From Pigmentibacter sp. JX0631 (GTDB taxonomy: Bacteria > Bdellovibrionota_B > Oligoflexia > Silvanigrellales > Silvanigrellaceae), in contig NZ_CP123622.1 of assembly GCF_029873255.1 (NCBI RefSeq), positions 1,762,501 to 1,826,500 on the forward strand: DNA of 64,000 bases, read 5' to 3'. Positions 17,826 to 26,004 of this stretch are shown piece after piece. The position numbers were made by a program, and so were the translations under genes. The first letter of the stretch is position 1; each line of letters starts with the position of its first letter. Below the pieces are notes generated by a model, which saw only the letters and a list, made by a program, of their open reading frames with translations, made no database searches and was not told the origin of the DNA.

Positions 17826-18978
17826 AGTAATCACTCTTTTTTTTATATCAGTATTAGCGATATATTTTTTATACAATAATAATATATTAGATCTAAATTC
17901 ATTAAAGAATGCTTTTTATGAGCATAAAAAATTAATTTTATTAATTGCTATTCTACAAGTTATAAATTGTTTTTTAATGACTGCACGTTACTTCAGTATT
18001 TTAAAGATATTTAAAGTAAAGACGGATTTTCATAACGTAACAGCTGCTACTTTTGTAAGTAACGGTTTAGGACAATGGTTGCCTGGTTCAATGGCTTTTA
18101 TTGAAGTTATTAGAATAGGATTAATGTTGGGAGCTGATAAGTATAATTTTTTAAATAAGAAAGAAAAAAAATTAGAAGGTGATAAAGAAATTAATTCGAA
18201 TTCTTTTTTAGTAGAGAAGAATTTAAATGAACTTTCATTAAAGTCTAAACTTTTAGCAATTTCAATAATGGATAGAATTATTGGTATTCTTGTTATGTTA
18301 GGTTTTGGTATTATTTTTTTATTAAAAGAAATAATCTTTATGAAAAATACAATTCATTTAGAGTTAATTTTCTATTTTTCTTTTTCTATTTTTCTTTTTC
18401 TATTTTTAGTTGCCCTTCCTTTTATTTCAAGAATATTATTCATAAGGAAATTAATTACTAGAATTGAGAGAATTTTAATTACTCCTATAAAAGCTAAGTT
18501 GATAAAAAAAGTACTTAAAAAATGTTTTGAAGAGATTAATTCTCTTCTTGATGCAATCGCGCTAGGGAGTAAAAAAATTGCTTCATTTGGAGTACCAATT
18601 ATTTTTAGCTGTTTTTCAGTCCTATCTTTAGTATTTTCTTTTTATTTCAGTGCCAAAGCAATTTCAGCTAATCTTCCTTTGCAAGTAATTTTTGCAGTAT
18701 TACCAATGCTAAGTCTTGCTTCATTGATACCAATGGGGCTTGCTGGAATGGGTGGAATGCAAATAGTTAGTGTACTATTGTTTTCCATATTTGCTGTTTC
18801 CTCAAATACGGCCAGTTCGGCTCAGTTATTGCAGACTGCAGTCAATTTGTTGTCAATTTCTTGTGTAGGTCTCTTTTTTGCCCGTTTGAGTGCCAAACAA
18901 ATTCATGCGATAATACAAGCAAAGAAAAATGCAAATTTACTCGCCAAAAGAAATATGTCTGACATAACAGACATTTAA
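17809..18978 (+). CDS. Flippase-like membrane protein (LPG-synthase TM / UPF0104 family)
   Basis: A 389-residue polytopic protein with about 8 hydrophobic segments. SNGLGQWLPGSMAFIEVIRIG (around residues 82-102) and PMGLAGMGGMQIVSVLLFS (around 304-322) correspond to the two conserved Gly-rich motifs of the lysylphosphatidylglycerol-synthase TM region/UPF0104 family. That family includes lipid flippases and uncharacterised proteins; there is no synthase domain here. A lysine-rich loop around residues 116-140 is unusual. ATG at 17809 (AGGAGGAAAAATTG upstream) lies inside the ntrX gene, so the protein is translationally coupled to NtrYX. Confidence 0.7.
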   Translation: MKTAIKVITLFFISVLAIYFLYNNNILDLNSLKNAFYEHKKLILLIAILQVINCFLMTARYFSILKIFKVKTDFHNVTAATFVSNGLGQWLPGSMAFIEVIRIGLMLGADKYNFLNKKEKKLEGDKEINSNSFLVEKNLNELSLKSKLLAISIMDRIIGILVMLGFGIIFLLKEIIFMKNTIHLELIFYFSFSIFLFLFLVALPFISRILFIRKLITRIERILITPIKAKLIKKVLKKCFEEINSLLDAIALGSKKIASFGVPIIFSCFSVLSLVFSFYFSAKAISANLPLQVIFAVLPMLSLASLIPMGLAGMGGMQIVSVLLFSIFAVSSNTASSAQLLQTAVNLLSISCVGLFFARLSAKQIHAIIQAKKNANLLAKRNMSDITDI

Positions 18979-19026
18979 ATAGTAAAAAAATTTTATCTTT
19001 TTCAAGATTTTTGAATTATTTTGTGA

Positions 19027-19170
19027 TATAATACTGAAGTCCTAGCTTGTTGCCCAATACTGCTGCTGAATTCTCTAACTATCGAATAATAGGTTAGTTT
19101 ATTTCTAATAGCACTATCAAGCTAAGATTATGATATTAAAGACATTTATTTCTTTGAAAGGAGGTGGCAA
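19027..19170 (+). promoter_or_regulatory. Promoter -10 and structured 5' leader of the 134-aa gene
   Basis: TATAAT at 19027-19032 is a consensus -10. Downstream, TAGCTTG (19043-19049) pairs with CAAGCTA (19118-19124), closing a ~70-nt domain. Inside it CTAAC-TAT (19075-19082) pairs with ATA-G-GTTAG (19089-19097) with one bulge and a 6-nt loop. The leader ends at a strong AAGGAGG before the ATG. This is a candidate cis-regulatory RNA; I do not recognise a known riboswitch class. Confidence 0.4.
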
Positions 19171-19575
19171 ATGCAAGGAAAAATCTATGATAATTCGTTT
19201 ATCTCAACAATAGATTATCAAAAAGTTGAGGGGCTTCGAAAAGTATATGAGTGGATTCAGCTCCATACTGAGCTTTGCCATCTATATGCTAATATTAAAA
19301 GTAGTTCAGAAAAAGAAATTTTAAAGATAAAAGTAGATGAGTCTTTTCTTAAAGGAAAAGAGCTTATGGACGAAGTATTTCATGCAGAAGAAAGTCGGGA
19401 TAGAAAAACTTATATACCTTTGTCTGGGATGAATCGTTTCGCTAGTAATAGTGAAGATAGTTTAACCTTATCCAGAAGAGATTTGTTAACTAATTTAGGT
19501 AAATCTGAAGTCCCAGCGTTAACTAATGTAAAAAAGGCTCCATTACCTAGTAGAACTTATTTAAAAAAGAAATAA
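19171..19575 (+). CDS. Hypothetical polar protein, 134 aa
   Basis: A 134-residue soluble protein with no signal peptide, membrane segment or domain I recognise. The N-terminal ~75 residues look helical (KVEGLRKVYEWIQLHTELCHLYANI and a KGKELMDEVFHAEE segment). The C-terminal ~55 residues look disordered and Ser/Arg-rich. Its start is well supported by AAAGGAGG. It has its own promoter with a long structured leader and an intrinsic terminator, so it is a monocistronic, probably strongly expressed gene. Confidence 0.7.
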   Translation: MQGKIYDNSFISTIDYQKVEGLRKVYEWIQLHTELCHLYANIKSSSEKEILKIKVDESFLKGKELMDEVFHAEESRDRKTYIPLSGMNRFASNSEDSLTLSRRDLLTNLGKSEVPALTNVKKAPLPSRTYLKKK

Positions 19576-19598
19576 TAAAATTGAATGATCAATTATTA

Positions 19599-19635
19599 AA
19601 GGTTTGTGTATGGTTTTTATACAAGCCTTTTTTTT
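19599..19635 (+). terminator. Rho-independent terminator
   Basis: AAGGTTTGTG pairs with (T)ACAAGCCTT around an ~11-nt loop (one G-U and one terminal G-U pair), and the stem runs into a T-run at 19628-19635. It lies 24 bp after the stop of the 134-aa gene and should end that transcript. Confidence 0.75.
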
Positions 19636-19685
19636 GATCATGAATTCAAATATATCTTTTAAGTCTTTTTTAGATTGGAAGATAT

Positions 19686-20135
19686 ATGATAAAAATAATT
19701 CAGTTTTCAGTACTTTTTCTTTTGTTTTTACTAATAATATTTCTTTTTTTTAAAATAAAACAAATTCCGAATTCTGTAAATAAAAAAAACCATTATTTAA
19801 GCCAAAGTATGTTAAAAAAATATAAATATGAATTGTATGTAAAAAACTCTTCCTGGAGTTTTTTGTCATCACTGGATAAGCTTCAAATTGGTGAATTTTA
19901 TAATTTAATAGAATTTATAGATAACTCTGAAAAATGTTATTTAGGTATATTTTATTTAAGGAAATTTGATGATAGTGGAATTTATTTTCGCTCTGAAAAA
20001 AAAATTGGTGAATCAAAGTTACTAAAATTTTCTCAAGTTTATAATAAAACTTTGCAAACTAAAATTTTTTCAAGCAATTCAATATCTACAGAGAATTTGT
20101 TACTTTCAGATTGCACAAATTGGGTCAAATATTAA
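19686..20135 (+). CDS. Hypothetical membrane-anchored protein, 149 aa
   Basis: A 149-residue protein with one N-terminal hydrophobic helix (residues ~4-24) and a soluble, probably periplasmic remainder. Later sequence alternates strand-like segments (EFYNLIEFIDNSEKCYLGIFYLR, SGIYFRSE). I do not recognise a family. It sits 1 bp before the next gene, which has an exported, secretin-N-domain-like protein, so the two are probably an operon. The bitopic arrangement resembles small pilus/secretion accessory proteins, but there is no direct sequence support. Confidence 0.6.
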   Translation: MIKIIQFSVLFLLFLLIIFLFFKIKQIPNSVNKKNHYLSQSMLKKYKYELYVKNSSWSFLSSLDKLQIGEFYNLIEFIDNSEKCYLGIFYLRKFDDSGIYFRSEKKIGESKLLKFSQVYNKTLQTKIFSSNSISTENLLLSDCTNWVKY

Positions 20136-20136
20136 A

Positions 20137-20526
20137 ATGAAAATCTTCTTAACTTTTATTTTAATAATTTTTGAACTTAATGTTTTATCAAAAGATAGTT
20201 TTGATAATTATATAACTTTAAAAATGGGCTCAAAATTTTGTATTTCAAACAAAAAAATATTAGAAATAAAAAATTTATCGGATGAAGTATTAAGCATTAA
20301 AAACAATATTCTAAATAATAAAATTTGTATTTATCCTGTAAAAATTGGGAATGGATATTTAGAATTACTACTCTCTGATGGAAGAAAAAGATTAAATCTT
20401 GTTATTCAAATTTTGCCAAATAAAAAAGAAAAAAATATTCCTCCTAAAAATAGAGGTGGAAATTCAAAAATAACTATATTTGATAAGAATTTAAAGAAAA
20501 AATATGTGATTGATGGATGGAAGTAA
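20137..20526 (+). CDS. Exported protein resembling the N-terminal domain of pilus secretins
   Basis: A 129-residue protein with a signal peptide (residues 1-18, cleavage near LSKD). Residues ~25-95 follow the pattern of the T2SS/T3SS pilus-secretin N-terminal domain: an opening strand with a Gly-x-x-hydrophobic turn, a V/I-x-x-L-S-D-E-V segment, then KIGNGYLELLLSDGRKRLNL and a final strand LVIQIL. The full secretin is absent, so this would be a free-standing domain. The tail is basic and Asn-rich. The pairing with the preceding membrane protein suggests an envelope complex; this is inference. A 14-bp inverted repeat overlaps its stop codon. Confidence 0.5.
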   Translation: MKIFLTFILIIFELNVLSKDSFDNYITLKMGSKFCISNKKILEIKNLSDEVLSIKNNILNNKICIYPVKIGNGYLELLLSDGRKRLNLVIQILPNKKEKNIPPKNRGGNSKITIFDKNLKKKYVIDGWK

Positions 20527-20551
20527 TATTAATTAAATAATTAATATTACT
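20522..20551. repeat. Perfect 14-bp inverted repeat at a gene end
   Basis: AGTAATATTAATTA, 2 nt, TAATTAATATTACT. It spans the stop codon of the preceding gene. It is all A/T except at the ends and has no T-run after it. It may serve as a weak terminator, an mRNA 3' stabiliser or a binding site. Confidence 0.5.
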
Positions 20552-20659
20552 AAACTTAATTTTATAAGCAACTTTTAAACTACATACTTGCGTTGTGCTC
20601 AAGCAATTGATACTTTTAAGAGTTCAGTATTTTGGCACATTTAACTCTGAGGTGCTTTG

Positions 20660-21124
20660 GTGTTTGGTTTTAGTAGTGGTGAATTGCTTCTTATAGCTTT
20701 AATTGCTTTATTATTGTTTGGTAATGATAAATTGCCAGAAAATATGAAAAAAATGATAAAAGGCTTAAATCAAGCAAAAAAAGTGGCAAAAGATGTTCAA
20801 GATTCTTGGCATGAAGTCAAAATTGATGTTCAAAGAAGCATTATGCTAGAAGAAGAATCAAATCAAATTAAGCAATTAATAAATGACTCCGCCGTTGAGG
20901 ATACAAATCATATAGATATTCAAGGAAAACAAATAAATCATCTAGTTTCTCAGGAAGATCTAGATAGTCACTTCTCTAATTTTGAAAAAAATCAAGAAAA
21001 TAATTTAGTAAATGCAAGCAACATTGAACTAAGCAATAATGAAGATGCTCATTTTCCTGAGCATTCTTATGTCTCAGCTAAAGAATATGCTAATTCTACT
21101 CATTTTGTTGGTCCAAGGTTATAA
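20660..21124 (+). CDS. tatA: TatA/TatB-like twin-arginine translocase subunit
   Basis: A 154-residue protein starting at GTG 20660; GAGG at 20649-20652 fits this start better than the TTG at 20657. Residues 1-21 form the short membrane helix with the typical opening FGFSSGELLLIALIALLLFG, followed by LPENMKKM and a long amphipathic helix. The acidic, Asn-rich tail (residues ~70-154) looks unstructured. TatA and TatB share this layout; the long tail is TatB-like while the first residues are closer to TatA. It acts with TatC, not in this window, to export folded proteins. Confidence 0.8.
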   Translation: MFGFSSGELLLIALIALLLFGNDKLPENMKKMIKGLNQAKKVAKDVQDSWHEVKIDVQRSIMLEEESNQIKQLINDSAVEDTNHIDIQGKQINHLVSQEDLDSHFSNFEKNQENNLVNASNIELSNNEDAHFPEHSYVSAKEYANSTHFVGPRL

Positions 21125-21260
21125 TATTCTCCGCTCTTTTTATTATTTTCAATTCCAAAAAGTAATACGAATTCTTAGTTCAAAAAAATGACTCATAAGT
21201 ACAATTATGGGCATATTTTTCCGATGCAAAAATGTTTATTTAACTTTTTTAGGAATTTTT

Positions 21261-21689
21261 ATGCGGAGTATTCTATTTATTATTTCAGTAATTTTGATAA
21301 TAGGATTAATTTTCTATTTTCTAATTTCTTTGAAAAAAAGTTATTATATGAAAAGAAAAAAATTAAGATTCTGGGTATTTAAAAGAAGAATAATGAGTAT
21401 AAAAAATTTTGAAAATCTTTCTGAAATGATTTCTCGTGATATATTAGAAGCCCTTAGAGCTGGAAATCATATGCATATTCAAGCTAAAGCACTGTTGCCT
21501 TTATTACTTGATGTCAGAAAAACAGGTGAAAAATTGTTATCACAACAACATTTCTATCATATTATTTTATTTCCGTCAGGAGAAAGCCGAATAAGAAAGA
21601 AGGTAGAAAGATTGATTCAAATAGAAAAATTGTTAAAGTCCCTACCTAAACAAAGCATTTCATATGAAAATATTCATGAAAGGCTATAA
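21261..21689 (+). CDS. Hypothetical single-span membrane protein, 142 aa
   Basis: The ATG at 21261, preceded by AGGAA, is preferred over upstream starts because the membrane helix (ILFIISVILIIGLIFYFLIS) begins directly after it. A strongly basic segment follows (KKSYYMKRKKLRF), indicating the C-terminus is cytosolic. The remaining ~90 residues are helical (SEMISRDILEALRAG, and KKVERLIQIEKLLKSL near the end). No family is recognised. It is followed after 23 bp by another small protein gene, probably co-transcribed. Confidence 0.6.
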   Translation: MRSILFIISVILIIGLIFYFLISLKKSYYMKRKKLRFWVFKRRIMSIKNFENLSEMISRDILEALRAGNHMHIQAKALLPLLLDVRKTGEKLLSQQHFYHIILFPSGESRIRKKVERLIQIEKLLKSLPKQSISYENIHERL

Positions 21690-21712
21690 TTTGATAAGGA
21701 TAATAATTATTT

Positions 21713-22042
21713 ATGGAAAATGTAGTTAATTTTCCCACAAGAATGAAAAGAAAATCAGATGAAGTTTGGTATTGTCGTGAATATTGGAGTGGTGATTCTA
21801 GAGATGGCCAATTTATAAATGGAGATGGATATCACTATTTTGAAATGATTGGTGATGGTGTTGTCCAAAAAGCTTATGAATACTATGAAAATGATGAAGG
21901 CGAAGAGAAAGTAACACCCACTCCTGAACTAGTTGGAATTAATTGGTTTGAATTTTTTGGATTTGAAGACGAAGAACTCTTAGAAATTGTCAAAGAGCAT
22001 GAATTTTATCATATAGAACAACTAGTTAAAAAGACTTCTTAG
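21713..22042 (+). CDS. Hypothetical acidic protein, 109 aa
   Basis: A 109-residue cytosolic protein rich in Glu, Asp and aromatic residues (WYCREYWSGD, FEFFGFEDEEL). No known domain is recognised. AAGGATAATAATTT precedes the ATG. The preceding membrane-protein gene ends 23 bp upstream and a DnaJ-family gene follows 81 bp downstream. A small 7-bp hairpin lies just after the stop codon. Confidence 0.65.
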   Translation: MENVVNFPTRMKRKSDEVWYCREYWSGDSRDGQFINGDGYHYFEMIGDGVVQKAYEYYENDEGEEKVTPTPELVGINWFEFFGFEDEELLEIVKEHEFYHIEQLVKKTS

Positions 22043-22053
22043 GAACCCTTGCC

Positions 22054-22075
22054 ATCTAATAAATGAGCATTAGAT
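22054..22075 (+). terminator. Small hairpin after the 109-aa gene
   Basis: ATCTAAT (22054-22060) pairs perfectly with ATTAGAT (22069-22075) across an 8-nt loop, 11 bp after the stop codon. The T-tract after it is short and broken, so it is at best a weak terminator or a leader structure of the following dnaJ-type gene. Confidence 0.3.
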
Positions 22076-22123
22076 TTCTACAAAACGAGGCTCTTTAGTT
22101 TTCGTTATAATTTGGAGAAACTA

Positions 22124-23068
22124 ATGAAATATTATGAAATTCTTGGGGTTAGCAAGAATGCGAGCTCAGATGAAATAAAAAAAGCCTATCGAAAAATGGC
22201 TATGCAATATCACCCTGATAGAAATCCTGGAAATAAAGCTGCTGAGGACAAATTTAAAGAAATGTCTGAAGCCTATGCAGTTCTTTCTGATCCTGAAAAA
22301 AAGAAGCAATACGATATGTTAGGAGATGCTAGATTCTCTCAACAACAAGGTTCAGGTTTTCAAGAAGATATTTTTAGAAATATGGATTTCGATAGTATTT
22401 TTAGGGAAATGGGATTTTCTGGCTTTGGTGGTTTTGGTTCAAATGGAAAATTTGGAGGTTTTGGAGGATTTGGTAGAAATCAGCAGCAGAAAACCGGTGC
22501 GCGAAAAGCAAATTATCGCAATACAGAGCCAGAGGATTACTCACGCTTTGATCTTGAACACGATTTAGAAATCGGTTTTATGGATGCCTATAACGGCTCA
22601 GAAAGATATGTAAGCTTTGCTTTGAGCAATGGTGAAAATATTTCAACTAGAATTAAAGTTCCAGCTGGTATTGAAACTGGAAAAAAATTAAGAGTCAAAG
22701 GACATGGAAGAATGGCTCCCGATGGAAACAAAGGAGACTTGTATCTCAGCGTTAAAGTTATGCCACATCCCGATTTTACAAGACTAGAAAATGATATTGA
22801 AGTTGAAACAAAAACTCCATTTAGTTTGTTATGCCTAGGTGGAGTATTAGATGTTCAAACTCCTGTAGGAGTTAAACAAATTAAAATAAGACCAGGAATG
22901 CAAAACGGAATAAAGGTTAGATTGAAAGGTTTAGGATTTCCAGTTATGGGATCAGCGACTGAGCGTGGAGATTTATACGCAGTGATTTCTGTAAAAGTTC
23001 CTACTCAAGAAGAAGTAAATGATGAAAATAGAGAGCTTTTTGAAAAATTACAAAAAGCTGGTTTTTAA
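22124..23068 (+). CDS. cbpA: DnaJ/CbpA-type co-chaperone (class B)
   Basis: A 314-residue J-domain protein that stimulates the ATPase of DnaK. The J domain spans 1-70 with HPD at 30-32. A Gly/Phe-rich linker follows ([19 protein letters not shown]). The two beta-sandwich peptide-binding domains cover ~145-310. There is no CxxCxGxG zinc finger, which places it with CbpA/class B proteins, not DnaJ itself. GGAGAAA lies 6-7 bp before the ATG at 22124; an in-frame TTG at 22112 is less likely. dnaK is not in the window. Confidence 0.85.
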   Translation: MKYYEILGVSKNASSDEIKKAYRKMAMQYHPDRNPGNKAAEDKFKEMSEAYAVLSDPEKKKQYDMLGDARFSQQQGSGFQEDIFRNMDFDSIFREMGFSGFGGFGSNGKFGGFGGFGRNQQQKTGARKANYRNTEPEDYSRFDLEHDLEIGFMDAYNGSERYVSFALSNGENISTRIKVPAGIETGKKLRVKGHGRMAPDGNKGDLYLSVKVMPHPDFTRLENDIEVETKTPFSLLCLGGVLDVQTPVGVKQIKIRPGMQNGIKVRLKGLGFPVMGSATERGDLYAVISVKVPTQEEVNDENRELFEKLQKAGF

Positions 23069-23146
23069 ACACAGTTTTTGTTAGAGTTTTTTCTTAATTG
23101 ATATTAATAGATATCATTATTTAAAAAATTATGAAAAGGATTTTAA

Positions 23147-23449
23147 ATGAGCATAAAGTACGTCATAAATAGAGATTTGGATCAAGTAAAAAGCGAGCTT
23201 ACAAAACTTATAGCGTCTGAAATAAAAAAAGATTATGTAAAAACTTCATGGGAAAATAATCAATTAATAATTAAAATTGAAAAAATGGGTTCTAGTGTTA
23301 TTTGTATTGCACTTAAAAATGAAAATGGTAAAGTTCACATTTGTGAAGAAAGCAGGAAAATTGCTTTCACACATAAACCATTTGCTGGTGAAGTAGAAAA
23401 AATGGTAGCAGATATTCTTGGCAATAAGCTAGGAGCTCAGAGGGCTTAA
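23147..23449 (+). CDS. Small protein, possibly polyhydroxyalkanoate-system family-like
   Basis: A 100-residue soluble protein. It opens with an amphipathic helix (DQVKSELTKLIASEIKKDY) followed by strands (TSWENNQLIIKIEKMGSSVICIALKN) and a C-terminal helix ending in EVEKMVADILG. The order helix, W-x-x-x-x-L strand, strands, P-x-x-x-x-V-E helix recalls the 'polyhydroxyalkanoic acid system' family (PHA_gran_rgn), but the match is by shape only. ATG at 23147 follows AAAGGA. The lipoprotein gene starts 6 bp downstream and is probably co-transcribed. Confidence 0.5.
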   Translation: MSIKYVINRDLDQVKSELTKLIASEIKKDYVKTSWENNQLIIKIEKMGSSVICIALKNENGKVHICEESRKIAFTHKPFAGEVEKMVADILGNKLGAQRA

Positions 23450-23454
23450 TTCGT

Positions 23455-25155
23455 TTGAGTCTTAATAAACTTAATTTTAAGTTGAATGTACTTAAATCAA
23501 CTACAATAGGAATTATTGCAGTTGTAAGTGTTTCTTGCTCTACAGTAGCGATAAATAATCCCTCTAAAATTTTAAAAAATAAATTAGAAAAAATTTTAGA
23601 GTCAAATTTGTCTGAAGAAGATATAGAATTCCTTCAAGATTTTGATTCTGTTAATTTAGCATTTGCGAAAATTTCTGAAAGTAAATTTGATAGTGCAAAT
23701 GAAATCGCTCAGAAAATATTATATAAACCCAATCTTTCAATTTCATTATATAAATATGCTTTCAAAGCTTATACAATTTCTAGTTTATTAAATGAATCAA
23801 AATATCCAAAAAAGGATAATATAATTAAAAATTTTGATTTTAATTCATTTCAAGATAAGCAATGTTCGCAATTGTGTGACAGTCCTGGTTGGAAAGTATT
23901 AGTTAAAAATGAAGTTATTATTTTTTCTTTAAATGGATATAATGATATTGTTTTATCAGATGATATATTTGCTTTAATAAAACAAGAAAAACCAATATTA
24001 TCAATTGATCCTATTTTTTTAGGATTTAAACAAATAAATTTCCAGAATGTTTCGTTTCAAACAAGTCCAAATTTAATTTTGGGCAATGAATTACAAATTG
24101 ATCTTGATGAAAAAATTGCGTTATCTTATTTCCTGCATGGTGAATTTACTAAATCGATTGAATTATTTACGAAATTACTAGCTAAAACAAGTGATATTTC
24201 TTTTAGATCTTTTTGTTACTATTGGATAGGAAGATCCTATTCAGCCTTAAGTAATTTTGCTGAGGCCAAAAAATATTACTATTTATCAGGAAATGAAAAT
24301 CCATTGGGATTATATGATGCTTTATCGGGACAAATGCTAAATAATATTTCAGGTAGGGCTTCAACTATAGAATCATCTCCTTTTCTCCATAATTGGGAAT
24401 TTGAGAAAAATAAGTGGATAAAATATCAATTTAATGAAAAAGATAATTCAGAGATAATTATTGGATTAAAATATGCAATATTAAGCCTTACTAAATTAAA
24501 ATTAGATTATAATGTAAATGATATTGAAACAATGCAAAAGGTTTTTAAAAATGAAAAATCATTAGAAAAATTGATTTTAAACGATGAAATTAGTTGGCTT
24601 ACTAAAACATGGGAAAATAAATTTAGTTTAAATTCAAGTAATGAAAATAAAAAGATTATTAGCAATAATATTACTTGGCTTAATTATGTAGTTGGAAATT
24701 ATCTTCAAGCTATATTGTTAATATCAAAGATAAAAGACACCCTTGATCCATTAAGCGAACAAAACAATTTTTTGTATTTTCTTTTTTATCCTCAGTTTTA
24801 TAAAGAGCAAATGCTAAAAGCAAATAATAGTTGCCATGTGGATCCTGATTTAATGTATGCAATATTCAGACAAGAAGGTTTTTTTCAAAGTGAAGTTATT
24901 TCTGATGATGTAGCTATTCAAAAAGTTTGTAATTTAAAATATATCATGGATAGATATAAAAATAATATTGTTAATACTTTAAGTGCTTATAGAGCTGGCA
25001 CAGAGCTTACAGATATATGGCTAAATGAAAATGTTAAAATTAATGATGATCCTATTTTTATGGAATATATACCAGATTCAAAAATAAAAGAATTTGTCCA
25101 AGGAGTAATGAAAAACTATTATAATTTTAAATGGATTTATTATAACAGAAATTAA
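23455..25155 (+). CDS. Lipoprotein with degenerate soluble-lytic-transglycosylase domain
   Basis: A 566-residue protein starting at TTG. The signal peptide ends near a lipobox-like SVSC with Cys28. Residues ~220-290 contain tetratricopeptide-like helices (SIELFTKLLAKT, YWIGRSYSALSNFAEAKKYY). The C-terminus resembles the SLT domain of Slt70/MltE enzymes: VDPDLMYAIFRQEGFF with putative catalytic Glu474, then DRYKNNIVNTLSAYRAG. The conserved Gly-Leu-Met-Gln region between these is missing; a much shorter segment takes its place, and AYNAG has become AYRAG. Overall architecture resembles Slt70 (helical superhelix plus SLT), but peptidoglycan cleavage is doubtful. Confidence 0.6.
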   Translation: MSLNKLNFKLNVLKSTTIGIIAVVSVSCSTVAINNPSKILKNKLEKILESNLSEEDIEFLQDFDSVNLAFAKISESKFDSANEIAQKILYKPNLSISLYKYAFKAYTISSLLNESKYPKKDNIIKNFDFNSFQDKQCSQLCDSPGWKVLVKNEVIIFSLNGYNDIVLSDDIFALIKQEKPILSIDPIFLGFKQINFQNVSFQTSPNLILGNELQIDLDEKIALSYFLHGEFTKSIELFTKLLAKTSDISFRSFCYYWIGRSYSALSNFAEAKKYYYLSGNENPLGLYDALSGQMLNNISGRASTIESSPFLHNWEFEKNKWIKYQFNEKDNSEIIIGLKYAILSLTKLKLDYNVNDIETMQKVFKNEKSLEKLILNDEISWLTKTWENKFSLNSSNENKKIISNNITWLNYVVGNYLQAILLISKIKDTLDPLSEQNNFLYFLFYPQFYKEQMLKANNSCHVDPDLMYAIFRQEGFFQSEVISDDVAIQKVCNLKYIMDRYKNNIVNTLSAYRAGTELTDIWLNENVKINDDPIFMEYIPDSKIKEFVQGVMKNYYNFKWIYYNRN

Positions 25156-25237
25156 TTTTTTGACAAATTTATGACGTTTATTTTTTAAAAATTATTTAAG
25201 TTATAATGAAATTAAATTTATTTTTTGGAAGTTCATA

Positions 25238-25621
25238 ATGCATGTTTCTAAATTACTAATTGTTGATGATTCTAGATCTGTTCTTGCATTCATCTTGGAT
25301 TTTTTTCTTGATGATGAAAATTATGAGGTTTTCACTGCTGAAAATGGAAAAGTTGCTTTAGAAGTATTTGAAGATGAAAAAGATATTGAATGCATAATTA
25401 TGGACTGGGAAATGCCTGTAATGAGTGGATTGGAAACATTAGTAGAAATAAAAAAAATAAATCCCAAAATGTCTGTTATAGTTATGAGTGCAAAAAATGG
25501 TGTTTCCGATGTGCAAAAAATGCTTTCTTATGGAGCGAATGATTTCATTATTAAACCATTTACGAGAGAAATTTTTTTAGATAAAGTTAAAGCTGTTCTT
25601 GAAAAGAAGAAAAATTCTTAG
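25238..25621 (+). CDS. CheY-like single-domain response regulator
   Basis: A 127-residue receiver domain with no output domain. The acidic pair is Asp10-Asp11, the phospho-acceptor Asp56 (IIMDWEMP), the switch Ser84 (VMSAKNG) and the conserved Lys106 (IKPF). All active-site residues are present, so it should be phosphorylated. No kinase or chemotaxis gene is adjacent, so its partner is unknown. It may relay signals to motility or another kinase network. Confidence 0.88.
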   Translation: MHVSKLLIVDDSRSVLAFILDFFLDDENYEVFTAENGKVALEVFEDEKDIECIIMDWEMPVMSGLETLVEIKKINPKMSVIVMSAKNGVSDVQKMLSYGANDFIIKPFTREIFLDKVKAVLEKKKNS

Positions 25622-25670
25622 TTTTTTAATCACAATAAATTAACTTAATATCTTAAATATGAAGGACTTT

Positions 25671-25994
25671 ATGGCTTGGGTATATCTTTTTATTGCTGGA
25701 GTATTTGAAATCGTCTGGGCTTTATCTCTTAAAAATATTGATGGGTTAAACAAAGTTTCTCCAATTTTAATTACAATAGTAGGTATGGCAATAAGTTTTT
25801 TCTTTTTATCTCTTTCATTAAAATCACTTCCTGTTGGAACAGCTTATGCAATTTGGACAGGAATTGGAGCAGTCGGCGTTGCTTTGTTTGGTATTTTATT
25901 TTATTCAGAACCAATAAATTTTAGTAGAGTATTTTGTTTATTATTAATAGTTATAGGTATTCTTGGATTGAAACTATCTTCGCCTACTCACTAA
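25671..25994 (+). CDS. sugE: SugE/Gdx-type small multidrug-resistance exporter
   Basis: A 107-residue four-helix membrane protein starting at ATG 25671 with AAGGA 4 bp upstream; the in-frame ATG at 25659 lacks a site. The essential Glu13 (AGVFEIVWALSLK) and the block LPVGTAYAIWTGIGAVG match the SugE/Gdx subgroup of the SMR family, known for guanidinium/proton antiport. It works as an antiparallel dimer in the inner membrane. I looked for a guanidine riboswitch upstream and found none; the 5' region is short and unstructured. Confidence 0.87.
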   Translation: MAWVYLFIAGVFEIVWALSLKNIDGLNKVSPILITIVGMAISFFFLSLSLKSLPVGTAYAIWTGIGAVGVALFGILFYSEPINFSRVFCLLLIVIGILGLKLSSPTH

Positions 25995-26004
25995 ATTAAT
26001 AGTT

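Noticed and set aside
21188-21382. 64-codon ORF overlapping the 142-aa membrane protein gene
   Set aside because: Aromatic-rich shadow frame; the other frame has a membrane helix, a basic stop-transfer segment and a better start.
25621-25670. Guanidine riboswitch upstream of the sugE-type gene
   Set aside because: The 50-bp gap has no ACGR-loop hairpins or ykkC-like structure.
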